Shown here piece by piece: positions 50,001 through 59,550 of a DNA stretch of 64,000 nt. The stretch covers positions 59,472,975 through 59,536,974 of the forward strand of contig JACSVZ010000007.1 of assembly GCA_014706295.1 (NCBI GenBank), read 5' to 3'. The notes below the pieces were generated by a model, which saw only the letters and a program-made list of their open reading frames with translations, was not told the origin of the DNA and searched no databases. Position 1 is the first letter of the stretch. Every line of letters begins with the position of its first letter. The translations under genes and the position numbers were made by a program. This stretch comes from Lycocorax pyrrhopterus obiensis. Its lineage: Eukaryota > Chordata > Aves > Passeriformes > Paradisaeidae.

Positions 50001-51792
50001 AGGGACTTTAAAGAGTACCTAGTTCCAAACCCCTGCCAAGGGCAGGGACAGTTCAGTACACTCCAGAGCCATCACTTCTAAAAAAACTCCACTCTAACAC
50101 CTAATGGCCACATGCAGCTGTGGATTTAAACCTCTTTTTCACAGAACTTCGTTGATGTAAAGGCCACAGCAGCTCTGCTATCAAGACCAAAACCCAGAAT
50201 ACATGTTCCTAAAGAGAAAACTCAAACCCATTCTCTCGTTGCACTCAAGCAGCCCTGCTGACGCTGGCCCAGGAGAGAGAGGATGACACAACTCACTGCT
50301 CCTGTCTGCTGGGAAACCCAGTCCAGCCCAAACTGCCAGATGGACTGTGCACCACCACATTAAAGAGGCACGGACCAAGCCCTGAGGGCAGTGACTAGAA
50401 AGGGTGGCCTGCACGACACTTATATTTGTAAATAAACCCTCCTACAACTGCTCTAAATTTATATGCAACCACAACAGCTCAACCAACAAGGGTCGATGGG
50501 GCTCTGAGCAACCTGGTCTACTGGAAGGTGTCCCTATCCACAAGAGGGAGTTGGAACTAGATGATCTTTAAGGTTCCCCCCAACCCAAACCAGTCTAGGA
50601 GTCTAAGAGCTGCTGGACAGTTCAATTCAGCTTCTCTGATTGATCACTCATGGATAAAAGATTTCCAATTTTAAACAACTCATCTAGAGAAAGGGTACAC
50701 AAACCTCTTCTTTCCAGAATACCACTCAATAAAGAACCAGTGTAAAACCAGGGGCAGCATGGCCATGAAGCCGAGGTACAGCCAGTCATAGCGGTCCGGA
50801 GATCCCATGCATTCCCGGCAGATTTTGTTGTCATCGGTTCTTTGGCCTCTAGGACACACCTGCAGAAAGCAGAGGTTGTATTTACAATCCCAGTACCAAC
50901 AGCAAATCACTGCAGTTCCTGGAAAAACAGCTTGAAGCAGTACAGGGCAAAACATACACCAGATTTTTAAAGAAATGAAACAATAACCCCAGTAAGTTCT
51001 CAACTTAGACTTGCTCTCTCTGGCTCTTCTTTTTTAATATAAACAAGGGTGAAACAGGATTAAAAGGCTTCACCCAAGCCTCCGTTTTCCTCTCCCACTG
51101 TCACACCGCTCCCTTTCATCTCAGCTCCTTCACCAGGCTGCTCACAACCACTGCTGCCCAGTTTCTTGCTTCCCTTTCATCCCACCTTCCCTGGACGTCG
51201 CTCTCCCTTAGCATTCCAATGAAATCAGTGTGCACAGTGATTTATTTCAGCACAGCTCTCCACACCACCCCGTTCTGTTCCAGCTTTTCCAGCCCCTTCA
51301 CTCAGCTCGGGTTCAGCACTGAGCCTCCAGCACCTCCTTCGGGAAACGTGTCACGGGGCAGCTCCTGTTTCGGTCAGGGAGCTGAGCCCGCCCCCAGCAG
51401 CCCCCGCCACCCCGACCCGCAGGGGCTGGGCTGGGGCCGCGGTGCTGCTCCCGGCGGGACCCGCCCGAGCTCCCGCACCGGGAGGGCGCGGGGCCACCCC
51501 TCCCCAGGCCGAGCCTCGCACTTACCCCGCAGTCCCCGTAGGTCTCCACGGAGCCGTTCACAGACAGGACGGTCCTGCCGCAGTACAGCCCGAGGCAGGC
51601 GGGCTGGATGTCCACAGCTGCGGGGAGAGCGCGGGCCGCGTTACTGGGAGGAGCACCGAGCGCCGCTCTCGCTCCACTCCGCTGACAACACCTTCATCCC
51701 CATCCACACCTCCACCCTCATTCCCATTCCAATCCCCATCCCCAGCGCCATCCCGGTGCCCCATCCCGGCCCGTCCTACCGGCGCGGAACAT
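47004..51792 (-). CDS. JKAMP: JNK1/MAPK8-associated membrane protein
   Basis: JKAMP is a multispanning ER membrane protein. It binds the E3 ligase RNF5 and proteasome subunits to promote ER-associated degradation, and it prolongs JNK1 activity after stress. Coding exons on the - strand: 51792-51780, 51617-51526, 50859-50705, 49651-49445, 48772-48591, 47613-47537 and 47222-47004. All introns are GT-AG and phases agree, giving 314 residues (human 311, recalled). The start [17 protein letters not shown] differs from the human MAVDIQ start I recall and adds three residues. A Cys-rich N-terminal region ([16 protein letters not shown]) precedes the first membrane span at about 59-82 ([20 protein letters not shown]). 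Further spans include [54 protein letters not shown] and [19 protein letters not shown]. The C-terminus is [13 protein letters not shown]. Head-to-head with L3HYPDH. Confidence 0.97.
48989..49228 (+). repeat. CR1 LINE 3' fragment (sense strand of window) in JKAMP intron
   Basis: GACAGGATGAGAGGACATAG, GGTCGGACATCAGGAGGAAT, CTGGAATGGGCTGCCCAGGG and GAGGTCTTTTCCAACCTAAT form a well preserved 3' end. It is antisense to JKAMP and lies between its exons 4 and 5. Confidence 0.92.
49965..50110 (-). repeat. CR1 LINE 3' fragment (antisense) in JKAMP intron
   Basis: ACAGAATCATAGAATCACAG, GGGGTTAGAAGGGACTTTAA and CCTGCCAAGGGCAGGGACAG are present. It lies between JKAMP exons 3 and 4, in the same orientation as the gene. 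Confidence 0.85.
50490..50605 (+). repeat. CR1 LINE 3' fragment (sense) in JKAMP intron
   Basis: GGGGCTCTGAGCAACCTGGT, CTACTGGAAGGTGTCCCTAT, GGAACTAGATGATCTTTAAG and CCAACCCAAACCAGTCTAGG are the last 110 bases of a CR1. Together with the copy at 49965 this gives two opposing CR1 tails in one intron. Confidence 0.85.
51683..51775 (-). repeat. C-rich degenerate ATCCCC/CATTCC tract in JKAMP intron 1
   Basis: The + strand reads CATCCCCATCCACACCTCC and similar units for about 90 bases. The - strand, which is the JKAMP transcript strand, therefore has repeated GGGATGGGG-like blocks with several G triplets that could fold as a G-quadruplex. It occupies about half of the short (162 bp) first intron. 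Confidence 0.7.
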
Positions 51793-52102
51793 CACGGTAA
51801 CCCAGCAACGGGAGCCCCCGGTAACTTCCGGCTCGGCACTTCCGCTTCCGCCGCGGGTCGGCTCCTCCCGGGAATGTGCGCGCGGGAGCACGCAGGGGGC
51901 GGGGCCCTGGGGGGCGGGGTCGCTACTGTGGGCGTGGCTTCGATCGGGCGGGCACGGCGGGGGCGTGGCCTCGGACCGGTGAGAGGCCCAGACGGGGCGT
52001 GGTCTCCGTTGTGGGCGGGGCTCTAGCGGGGCGGAGTCGCCGGTGTGGGCGTGGTCTAGGGGGCGTGGCCTGTGGCGTGGGCCCGCCCGCGGTGCGGGCG
52101 CG
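51793..52102. promoter_or_regulatory. Bidirectional JKAMP-L3HYPDH promoter with GC/CACCC-box array
   Basis: Only 310 bases separate the divergent start codons. The interval has no canonical TATA box. It carries about nine GGGCGG or GGGCGTGG motifs, the consensus for Sp/KLF factors, at roughly 51895, 51911, 51930, 51961, 51996, 52013, 52029, 52047 and 52061. All of these are on the + strand, spaced about 14-35 bases. Such CpG-island head-to-head promoters usually drive housekeeping expression in both directions. Confidence 0.85.
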
Positions 52103-54988
52103 ATGGCGGCGCGGGGCGGCGGCGGCGGTGACAGCGGCGGTGACCGTGACAGCGGCGGAGCGGGGCGGGCGCTGCCGCCGCACTCGCCCTTGGGCGCGGT
52201 GCTGCAGACGGTGGAGATGCACACGGGCGGCGAGCCGCTGCGCATCGTCCCGCGGCTGGAGGCGGCGGAGCGGGCGGCGGCGGCGGGGCTGTCGCTGCTG
52301 TCGCTGCGGCGGGAGGTGGCGGCCACGCAGGACCACGTGCGGCGGGCGCTGATGCACGAGCCGCGCGGCCACGCCGGCATGTACGGGGCCGTGGTGGTGC
52401 GCGGCGGGGCGGCCGCGGAGGGCGCGCACCTGGCGGTCCTGTTCCTGCACTGCGCCGGCTACAGCGCCATGTGCGGCCACGCCGTGATGGCTCTCGGCCG
52501 CTTCGCCCTCGACTACGGGCTGGTGCCGGCGCCCACCCGCCCCGAGACCGCCGTCCGCCTCCGCTGCCCCTGCGGGCCCGTCACCGTCTTCGTGCCCTGG
52601 GACGGCCACCGCAGCGGCAACCCCGTGCGCTTCCACAGCGTGCCCGCCTTCGCTGCCGCCACCGGTGGGAACCACTGGGTTTTTGGGAGGGTTGGTGGCC
52701 TGGCTGAAGGGCATCTGGCGAATATCTCCCTAATTCCACTGTTCTTCAGAGGTCATCAGGGATGCTATAAGGTGTCACACACTGGTTTCATAGGAGTACT
52801 CAAATTATCATCCCTGTCCACTGCCCTCACATGCAGCTGGGTTCCTTCACTCTGTATGCAAGCCCATGGCTCAGCACGTTTTTCCCCCCTCACCTTCTTC
52901 CTTTTCTCTGCTCAGACTTGGCCATTGATGTCCCTGGCCATGGGAAGGTGGTGGTTGACATCAGCTACGGTGGCACTTTCTACGCCTTCCTCAGCGCCGA
53001 GAAGCTGGGCCTTGATGTGTGCTCTTCAAAGACCAGAGACCTTGTCAGTGCAGCGAGTGCAGTGACAGAAGCAGTGAAGAAACAGGTATAGATGAGCACT
53101 GTGGTATCCCAGCACGTTCTCTTTGAGGTGACTGCACCAGACAGATGCTCAGGATGGTGGGAAAGTCCCATTCTTCCAGCCCCCTGTTGAATTTCAGAGT
53201 CCTTACAAGGGTGTGAGAAGGAGCCTTTCTGCTGCTGTCTCTGTTACCTGCAAAGCAGAGGTGGAAACGCAGCAGTGTGGCCTTGTCCCCTTGCTCTGGT
53301 CTCTCACAGAAGCTGCACTGCATGTGCTGCTGTTGTGTGCATTTGTGACCCTCTCTGTGCTGTTCCCAGTTCAAGCTTCATCACCCTGAGAGTGAAGACC
53401 TGGCTTTCCTCTACGGCACCATACTGACAGATGGGAAAGATGCCTTTAGTGAGGAGCCCACCACCAACATCTGTGTGTTTGCAGATGAACAGGTACAGAA
53501 ATAGGCTCTTCTCAGGCACACGAGGCACCACCCTTGTCCCTTTGTCCCTTCTTGCATCCACTGCGGAGAAGAGAGACTGTTCTGATTCGTGGTTTGGGCA
53601 GTGATTGCTTGTGCTGCTGTCAGGTCTCTGGAGAGCTGAGTGCCAATGCACACATTCTGGTTTTGCTCCTAATGGCAGAAATACTTCTGCACACCTTAGA
53701 TGGTGGCATTTTTAAAAGGTTCATACCCATAACCTGTTGATAGGAGTTTTCCAGGAGTTCGGGGGCTGAGACAGGATCCCAACATAGTGCATGTCCCTTA
53801 AGTCCTCTACTCTAGGGAACATCTGCTGGGGATGAAGAGAGCAAGAGAGAAATGGGATGTTAAAAGTCTGTTCTTGTCTGCAGTGCATAATGTGTCAGAT
53901 AAATGCCAGGGGAAGTTTTGGTTGGACTTCCTAGCAGTGAGGAGTATGGAGCACTGGGACAGGTCACCTCAGAAGCTGGCCAACACTGTGTTTTTGGAGA
54001 TTTTAAAAACCAGGCTGGCCAGGAGCCCCCTCAGCATAAGGAGAACCAGTCTTGCCTTGATGTGTGAGAATGGGACAGGTGGCCTCAGCCCCTCTCAGTC
54101 GTTTTGCTATGATGCTGGGAGCATTTCAAGTGCTCCTAAATAGCCTCAGTGTTTATTAGATCATCCATCCGTAACTGTGCCAAAGCCAATCACAGTGCAG
54201 AAGTACCCCAAACCTGCTTCTTTTTTCCTTCTCATTTGTCATGTATCTGGATTCTCTACAAAACCCTGGATTAGAGGGGTTTCCCCCAAGTGCAGTGTAA
54301 AGGTGGCAGAGAGGACTGAGGGGAGCAATCTCATTTTGTATTAAACCCCAAAACACCAGAGCTGATTCATCTCTTCTGCTGTAGGTTGACCGAAGTCCAA
54401 CAGGTTCGGGGGTGACAGCTCGCATTGCCTTGCAGTACCATAAGGGACTCATCCAGCTGGACCAGACCAGAACCTTCCGGAGCAGCACCACAGGCTCCTT
54501 GTTCACCGGGAAGGCAGTGAAGGCAAGTGGCTTGTGCTGGACTTTCACCCTGTCTCAAGGGCTGCTGGAAATGTGCTCAGTGGGGATGCAGAAAAACCTT
54601 TCTGTGCCTGGGGAAGGGTGTAGGGAAGGAGGGAGATGCCTGCGGGTCTTGCTCTCCCATGAGCCTCATACTTCAAGGATTTTAATGAAGTGTAAGACCT
54701 TGTTGTGTTGCATGGCTGCTGCACGCTTTGGGATGTACCAGGGCAGGGCACAGCACTCGGGGAGGGGTGTCTGCGTAAGGGCCAGGTAGGACTGGAATTC
54801 CATGGCGTTGGGAGAGTGGAGAACCTTCTGTTGCCTCTATCCTGATCTTAATCCCTCTGCAGGAAGCCAAGTTTGGGAACTACAATGCCGTCATCGTGGA
54901 AGTCTCGGGAGAAGCCTTTTACACTGGTACAGCCACCTTCACTGTCGAAGAGGAGGACCCGCTGAAGCACGGCTTCTTCTTCAAGTGA
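52103..54988 (+). CDS. L3HYPDH: Trans-L-3-hydroxyproline dehydratase
   Basis: L3HYPDH belongs to the proline racemase-like family. It dehydrates trans-3-hydroxy-L-proline to pyrroline-2-carboxylate, used in breakdown of collagen-derived and dietary hydroxyproline. Coding exons: 52103-52664, 52916-53085, 53370-53492, 54385-54522 and 54863-54988. The product is 372 residues (human 354, recalled); the excess lies mainly in a Gly-rich N-terminus. MHTGGEPLRIV begins at residue 39. The first catalytic Cys is Cys124 in SAMCGHAVMALGRFALD. The second position, Cys in proline racemases, is Thr291 in DRSPTGSGVTARIAL, which marks a dehydratase. DVPGHGKVVVDISYGG and EPTTNICVFADEQ are conserved blocks. Introns 1-3 are GT-AG, but intron 4 starts GCAAGT at 54523. 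The ATG at 52103 was chosen because it starts just before the conserved region; an in-frame ATG at 52043 would add 20 residues. Confidence 0.97.
53880..54140 (+). repeat. Probable diverged CR1 fragment in L3HYPDH intron 3
   Basis: GTTGGACTTCCTAGCAGTGA, GGAGCACTGGGACAGGTCAC and TTGGAGATTTTAAAAACCAG follow the layout of a sense CR1 tail of a different subfamily, ending near TCGTTTTGCTATGATGCTGG. Limits are uncertain. Confidence 0.5.
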
Positions 54989-55365
54989 CCTGAGCCACGG
55001 GTGGTGGCCAAGTCTCACTGACAGTGCTGCACTTCTCCTGCCCATGAATTTCTGTTCTGCTTCTCCACACGGCTTGTTGTGACAGGAACAGCCTTGGGTG
55101 GTGTGACAGCATTTGTCACATTTCAAGATAACAGGCTTGTTGCCCTGGTGTCATTAGCATATTGGGGGCACTGTGATTAGCATATACAAGCTGCTCCGAG
55201 AAGCCGTGGTATTTTTCTTTTTTTTTTCTTTCTTTCCAATAGTTCTCAGAAAACGGAGCTGATCTTGGAGAGCTGCCTTCAGATTTATATGCCTTCTCTA
55301 TGTCTGCAAATTATGAATTTCAAAGCCAGATTCCTATTAAATGCCAGCTGAAAACACCGCCGTTT
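54989..55365 (+). other. L3HYPDH: L3HYPDH 3' UTR
   Basis: The variant poly(A) signal ATTAAA lies at 55336-55341, and a T/G-rich stretch (TTTTCCTTGTTTTC) follows at about 55361, consistent with cleavage near 55360. The 3'UTR would be about 370 bases. Confidence 0.65.
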
Positions 55366-56590
55366 TCCTTGTTTTCACTCCCAGGATTCTGCTGAGTGTG
55401 TCACGACTGTTGGTTTGAATTGCTAGCTCTTGTTGTCTCCTGCTCAGCCAGCTGTGCTGCTCTGTCTCATGCCCCAGCTTCCCTGCTCAGCCTGTCCAGC
55501 CAACCCCTTCCTCACGCATTTCACCCCACCAGAGCTCTCCTGCATCCCGGGGCTGGATGCAGGTATTTGATCAGAACTTCCTTCTGTTCCTGCTGAGTGT
55601 CCATGCTGCGCTGCTTCCCTAAGCCTTCCTCTCTTGCTTATCTTGGACCACTGGCTGCAAATACCCCATGGTTAACTTTCAACAGGAGCAGCTGTGTTTG
55701 AAGGTCTGAGCCATTACGACCTTTGACTGCTAATTATTTACTGATTTTGTCTCAGTCCAGGGGCAGCTTGTGCAGCAGCGTGCAGTCAGTGCTTGCTTTG
55801 CCAGAGTCCCTCCAGGGAAATACCAAGCATTTGCAGTGGCAGGAGCAGAGCTTCAGACTTCTGGTGGCCTGTCACTTCTACTGTGTCGCTGGATAAAATG
55901 GTACTTGTTAATTGAAGACACTCACAGGAGGGACTGGCGCCTGTTAAAATGCGACATGAAAATGAGAATGATCATCTCCTGGTAGCTCATGCAGCAGAAG
56001 GGAGAAAGTCATACTGGTGAACTTAGATAAGGTTGGCATAGAAAAGCCTAGGAGGAATTTCTTCTGTCAGCTTGAAAATAACTTTGTAACAGGAGGAAAC
56101 AAAAATCCCCTGATTTATACAATGACTGTGCTGCCAATAGAGGTTTTTTAGGATGGCATCTAGGGCTCTTGCTCCCAGCTTTCCTATAACTCCCTTGTAA
56201 GTACCATACAGCCTCTGGTGTGGGAGAACAAGAAGTGACACACGCATCCTCCGTGCCTGCAGGAGCACACTCTTCCACGTGTTTTCATCTTCTGGGCATC
56301 TCCCTTCTGATCAGCCCCCCAGCCTGGCTCCTGGGGAGGAGCTGGGACAGCAAGTCACAAAGTCCGGAACAGAATGTTTGGAGGTTCTTCAGCCATTAAT
56401 TGGGGTGCAGCCTTCATTAGCTATTCACTATCCCCATCCCTCTCCCTAAGAAACTTTTCAGGTAGGGCCAGCAGGCAGCTATAGTATGGATGAGAGTGGG
56501 GGGAAAGGGTCCTGCTGCCCATGTGGGGATCCCTGGCCTGATCCCTCAACTCTACAGCTGGTGATCCCTCAGGCCCCAGCCTGGCGAGCC
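55366..56590. other. L3HYPDH-GPR135 spacer
   Basis: No gene, repeat family or RNA gene was recognised. Sequence is unique and AT-moderate until CpG density climbs after about 56.6 kb into the GPR135 island. Confidence 0.7.
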
Positions 56591-56599
56591 GGGGCGGGT

Positions 56600-58150
56600 G
56601 GTCTCGACTTCCACCAAAGTGTCTGGGGGTTGCCGGTCCCTCGTGATGGGCTGCGGGGCTGTGCGGGGAGAGGAGCTGACACGGGCCGCGAGGGGAGCGC
56701 ATCCGTGGGGACCCATCGCCGACTCTGGGATGGGGATGACTCCGGTGTGGAGTGCGGTCCCCCGGCCCCACTGCTCGGCCGTGGGGGCTCCGCTCCGCCG
56801 CCGCCGGGTCCAGCCGGGCCGGGCCGGGCCGGGCCGGTTCCCCGGGCAACGGCGGCCGAGCGACGTCAGCGGCCGGCGGGGCCTCCGGGAGCGGCGGGGT
56901 CCGGGAGCGGCGGGGCCTCTGCAGCCGCGGCGGGGCCGGGGCATGAGGCTGCGCATGGAGCCGGCGGCGGCCGTGCCGGGCAACCTCTCCCGCGGCGGCG
57001 GCGGCGGCGGCGGCAACGAGAGCGGCGGGCCGGCGGCGGCGGGGGCGGCGGGGTGGTCGGCGGCGGCGCTGGCTTCGCAAGCAGCCGCGCTGCTGCTCAT
57101 CTTCGCCCTCTCGGCGCTGGGCAACGGGGCGGTGGTGCTGGTGATCGCCCGGCACCGGCAGCTCCGCACGGTCACCAACGCCTTCGTGCTGTCGCTGTCG
57201 CTGTCGGAGCTGCTGGGCGCCCTGCTCTGCCTGCCGCTGGCCTTCCTCAGCCTGCTCAGCCGCCCGCCCGGCGCTTGGCTCTTCGGGCAGCGCCTGTGCC
57301 TGGCCAGCGCCGCCCTCCACGCCGGGCTGGGCATCGCCGCCACGCTCACCATGGCCCTGCTCTCCTTCGACCGCTACTGTGCCATCGTCCGCCAGCCCCG
57401 GCACAAGATGGGCCGGCGCCGCGCCGCGCAGCTGCTGGCCGCAGTCTGGCTGGCCGCCCTGGCGCTGGCCGGGCCCTGGTACGGGCTGGCGGGCGAGGGG
57501 CGCCGCGAAGCCCGTCCCGGCGCCTACCGCTGCGTCTACGTGCTGCCCTGGGGCTCCTCGCGGCTCGGGCCGCCCTACGGCGCTGCCCTCATCGTGCTCT
57601 GCTACCTCCTGCCCTTCGCCGTCATGTGCTTCTGCCACTTCAACATCTGCCGGGCGGTGCGGCTGGCCGAGAGCCGCGTGCGGCCGCTCACCACCTACGG
57701 GCACCTGCTGCGCGCCTACGGGGAGATGCGCACGGCCACCACCGTCCTCATCATGATCGTCTCCATCATCTGCTGCTGGGGGCCCTACTGCATCCTGGGG
57801 CTGGCCGCTGCCGCCGGCCGCCTGCCCTTCTCGCCCACCATGGACGCCGTGGCCAGCGGGATGGCCTGGGCCAACGGCGCCATCAACCCCCTCATCTACG
57901 CCGCCCGCAACCCCAACATCTCGGTGCTGCTGCGGCGCAGCCGGGAGGGTGGCTACAGGACTAGGAACAACATGGTCGCCTACCTGTCGGTGCCGGGCCG
58001 CCAGCCGGAGCCCCGGAGCCGGGCTGAGCGTGTCCGGGAACGCTACATCAATCGGCACAGCGGGCCCCCGGGCAGCGCCCTGTCCTCCTCCAGCCCGGCC
58101 AGCGGGGGAGAGGTGGCCATGTGGGCCTGCAAGACCCCCGCTGTGCTCTT
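56600..58150. promoter_or_regulatory. GPR135: CpG island over the GPR135 5' flank and coding region
   Basis: Very high GC and CpG content spans the presumed promoter and nearly the whole coding exon. The upstream part holds a GGGCC/CCGGG pentamer run (about 56813-56837) and no obvious TATA box. Confidence 0.8.
56813..56837. repeat. (CCGGG)n pentamer run upstream of GPR135
   Basis: About five tandem CCGGG units immediately upstream of the probable 5'UTR. The G-triplet spacing could allow quadruplex formation. Confidence 0.8.
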
Positions 58151-58229
58151 CTGTCGGGATGGGCAGCCCGACACTATCTCTGAGGCCACCTTGAAGGCCA
58201 AAGCAGGCACCATCGACACCAGCCTCTGA
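56943..58229 (+). CDS. GPR135: Orphan G protein-coupled receptor 135
   Basis: GPR135 is a class A orphan receptor of the plasma membrane and endosomes; its ligand is unsettled. The single exon encodes 428 residues from the chosen ATG; human GPR135 is about 494, recalled. The N-terminus is Gly/Ala-rich with N-glycosylation sequons NLS (Asn14) and NES. The first span runs from about residue 46 and contains the GN of LGNGAVVLV. Class A signatures are all present: Cys119 at the top of TM3 and Cys197 in loop 2 for the disulfide, DRY at 143-145, CWGP at 278-281 in TM6, and NPLIY from Asn315 in TM7. The tail keeps GPR135-specific blocks EGGYRTRNN, GEVAMWACKTPAVLFCRDG and the end DTSL, a possible PDZ ligand. 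The start is uncertain: the frame stays open upstream to an ATG at 56598, and a second ATG lies at 56955. Confidence 0.95.
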   Translation: MRLRMEPAAAVPGNLSRGGGGGGGNESGGPAAAGAAGWSAAALASQAAALLLIFALSALGNGAVVLVIARHRQLRTVTNAFVLSLSLSELLGALLCLPLAFLSLLSRPPGAWLFGQRLCLASAALHAGLGIAATLTMALLSFDRYCAIVRQPRHKMGRRRAAQLLAAVWLAALALAGPWYGLAGEGRREARPGAYRCVYVLPWGSSRLGPPYGAALIVLCYLLPFAVMCFCHFNICRAVRLAESRVRPLTTYGHLLRAYGEMRTATTVLIMIVSIICCWGPYCILGLAAAAGRLPFSPTMDAVASGMAWANGAINPLIYAARNPNISVLLRRSREGGYRTRNNMVAYLSVPGRQPEPRSRAERVRERYINRHSGPPGSALSSSSPASGGEVAMWACKTPAVLFCRDGQPDTISEATLKAKAGTIDTSL

Positions 58230-59550
58230 AGGGATGGGGGGCCGGCATGGAGGCGTTTGGCTCTGGGGCTGTCTCCTTGAAGAAAGTCCTGGTGCTCGGA
58301 GCCCTTTGCAGCCAGACTACCAGGAAACTGGAGAGATGGAACTGTGTTTCGTATCCACTGTGCAGGCTCTGGTTTGGTGACCTAATCTGCGACCAGCAAG
58401 AGATCCACAGGGAAGGGAAATTCCCCTTCCTTTTCTTGCAGGCCTGATGCACCAGTGACAGCCACGGAGCCCAGGCAATGCAAGAGCCCAACTGCAAGAA
58501 CAGGACAGTGTTTGCTCCAGTCCTGCAGAAAGTGCCACAGTGAAGCTCAAAGGCTGGCACACCAAAGCAGCCCAAAATGACTGACTGACTGTGTGAGCTG
58601 TTTGTTAAGTGCCAAAAAAGCAACTGAAAGCTGAGCAGTGGCAGCTGGAAGCCACTCTGAAAACACCACACTGTGAAATCCGCATCATGGCAGGAAAATG
58701 TTGCTTTTACTCGTTATATGTGGAAGTGCCAACAGTCATAAAGTCACAGACTCTAGGAAAGGCTGAAAAAGTGATCTATTTATGTTAATTTTTTTATTTA
58801 AACCTCTGAAGCATAAGAAAAAAGTAATTGTGAAAGGGAAGGTGTATGATACTGGGAGGGAAGGAAAGGAAGGTGATACCTCAGTTGTCAGAATTTCAGC
58901 AGCCTTTTCTCTTTTTTTGCAGGTACAGTCAAAACACTATGAATATGAGAAACATGAGTTCCTCAGACAGACTGAGGTAAAGGGTGTGGGCGTAAACTGT
59001 GGTGTGCACAAGACGTGTGTTTTCTTTTTGAGCTCATGCGAAGTGTCTCACATCTCCAAGGGTTTTACCATAATTAGAGGAGCTGTGTGAGAGAAGTGTC
59101 TGAAAGGAGAGGTAAAGCAATACCACGTGGTCCCTGTGTGCTCTGCAGCATGTGAGTATGTGTATATGCACAGAACAAATATTGTTGTATTGATGGCAAC
59201 AGTCCATTGGAGTACAATATTTAAAAAACAGCTCTGTTTGCTGTTGAAAAAAAAAAGGAAAATAACACCATGGAAGTGCGATTGTGCAGCATAAATTTAT
59301 AGGAATTTATCAGTGCTATTTTTTGTTCAAGGACCCAAAGCCTTAAATTAGGATTTTGAATTGGAAATTAAGATTTGGCCTTCATTTGTCTTTGCCAGAA
59401 TTAAGTGTGAGACAGTTTTTTTCCTTGTACAGGCTTTAAAAATAAAATGTTTAGGTTTTACCGGATTTTTCAACTGTTTGTGACGCAAGTGAACACAGTA
59501 TCATTATTTTGTAAGTGAGACGAGAAATAAATTGTCTTTTATGAAGGAGA
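58230..59550 (+). other. GPR135: GPR135 3' UTR and poly(A) signals
   Basis: AATAAA occurs at 59441-59446 and at 59526-59531. The second is followed by a TTGTCTTTTATG tract. If used, the 3'UTR is about 1.3 kb. No open frame of note lies within it. Confidence 0.55.

Larger units (their letters stand above)
51340..52680. promoter_or_regulatory. CpG island covering the JKAMP/L3HYPDH 5' ends
   Basis: CpG density rises sharply from about 51.34 kb and stays high through JKAMP exons 1-2, the intergenic spacer and L3HYPDH exon 1, then falls in L3HYPDH intron 1. The extent was judged by eye. Confidence 0.85.

Noticed and set aside
51718..52714. Antisense open frames over L3HYPDH exon 1 and the promoter
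   Set aside because: They arise from CpG-island composition. The + strand frame is clearly L3HYPDH and splices correctly.
56421..58058. Long antisense open frame (545 codons) over GPR135
   Set aside because: It is the mirror of a GC-rich coding exon; the translation is Pro/Arg/Gly/Ala low-complexity with no domain. The + strand frame has every class A GPCR motif.
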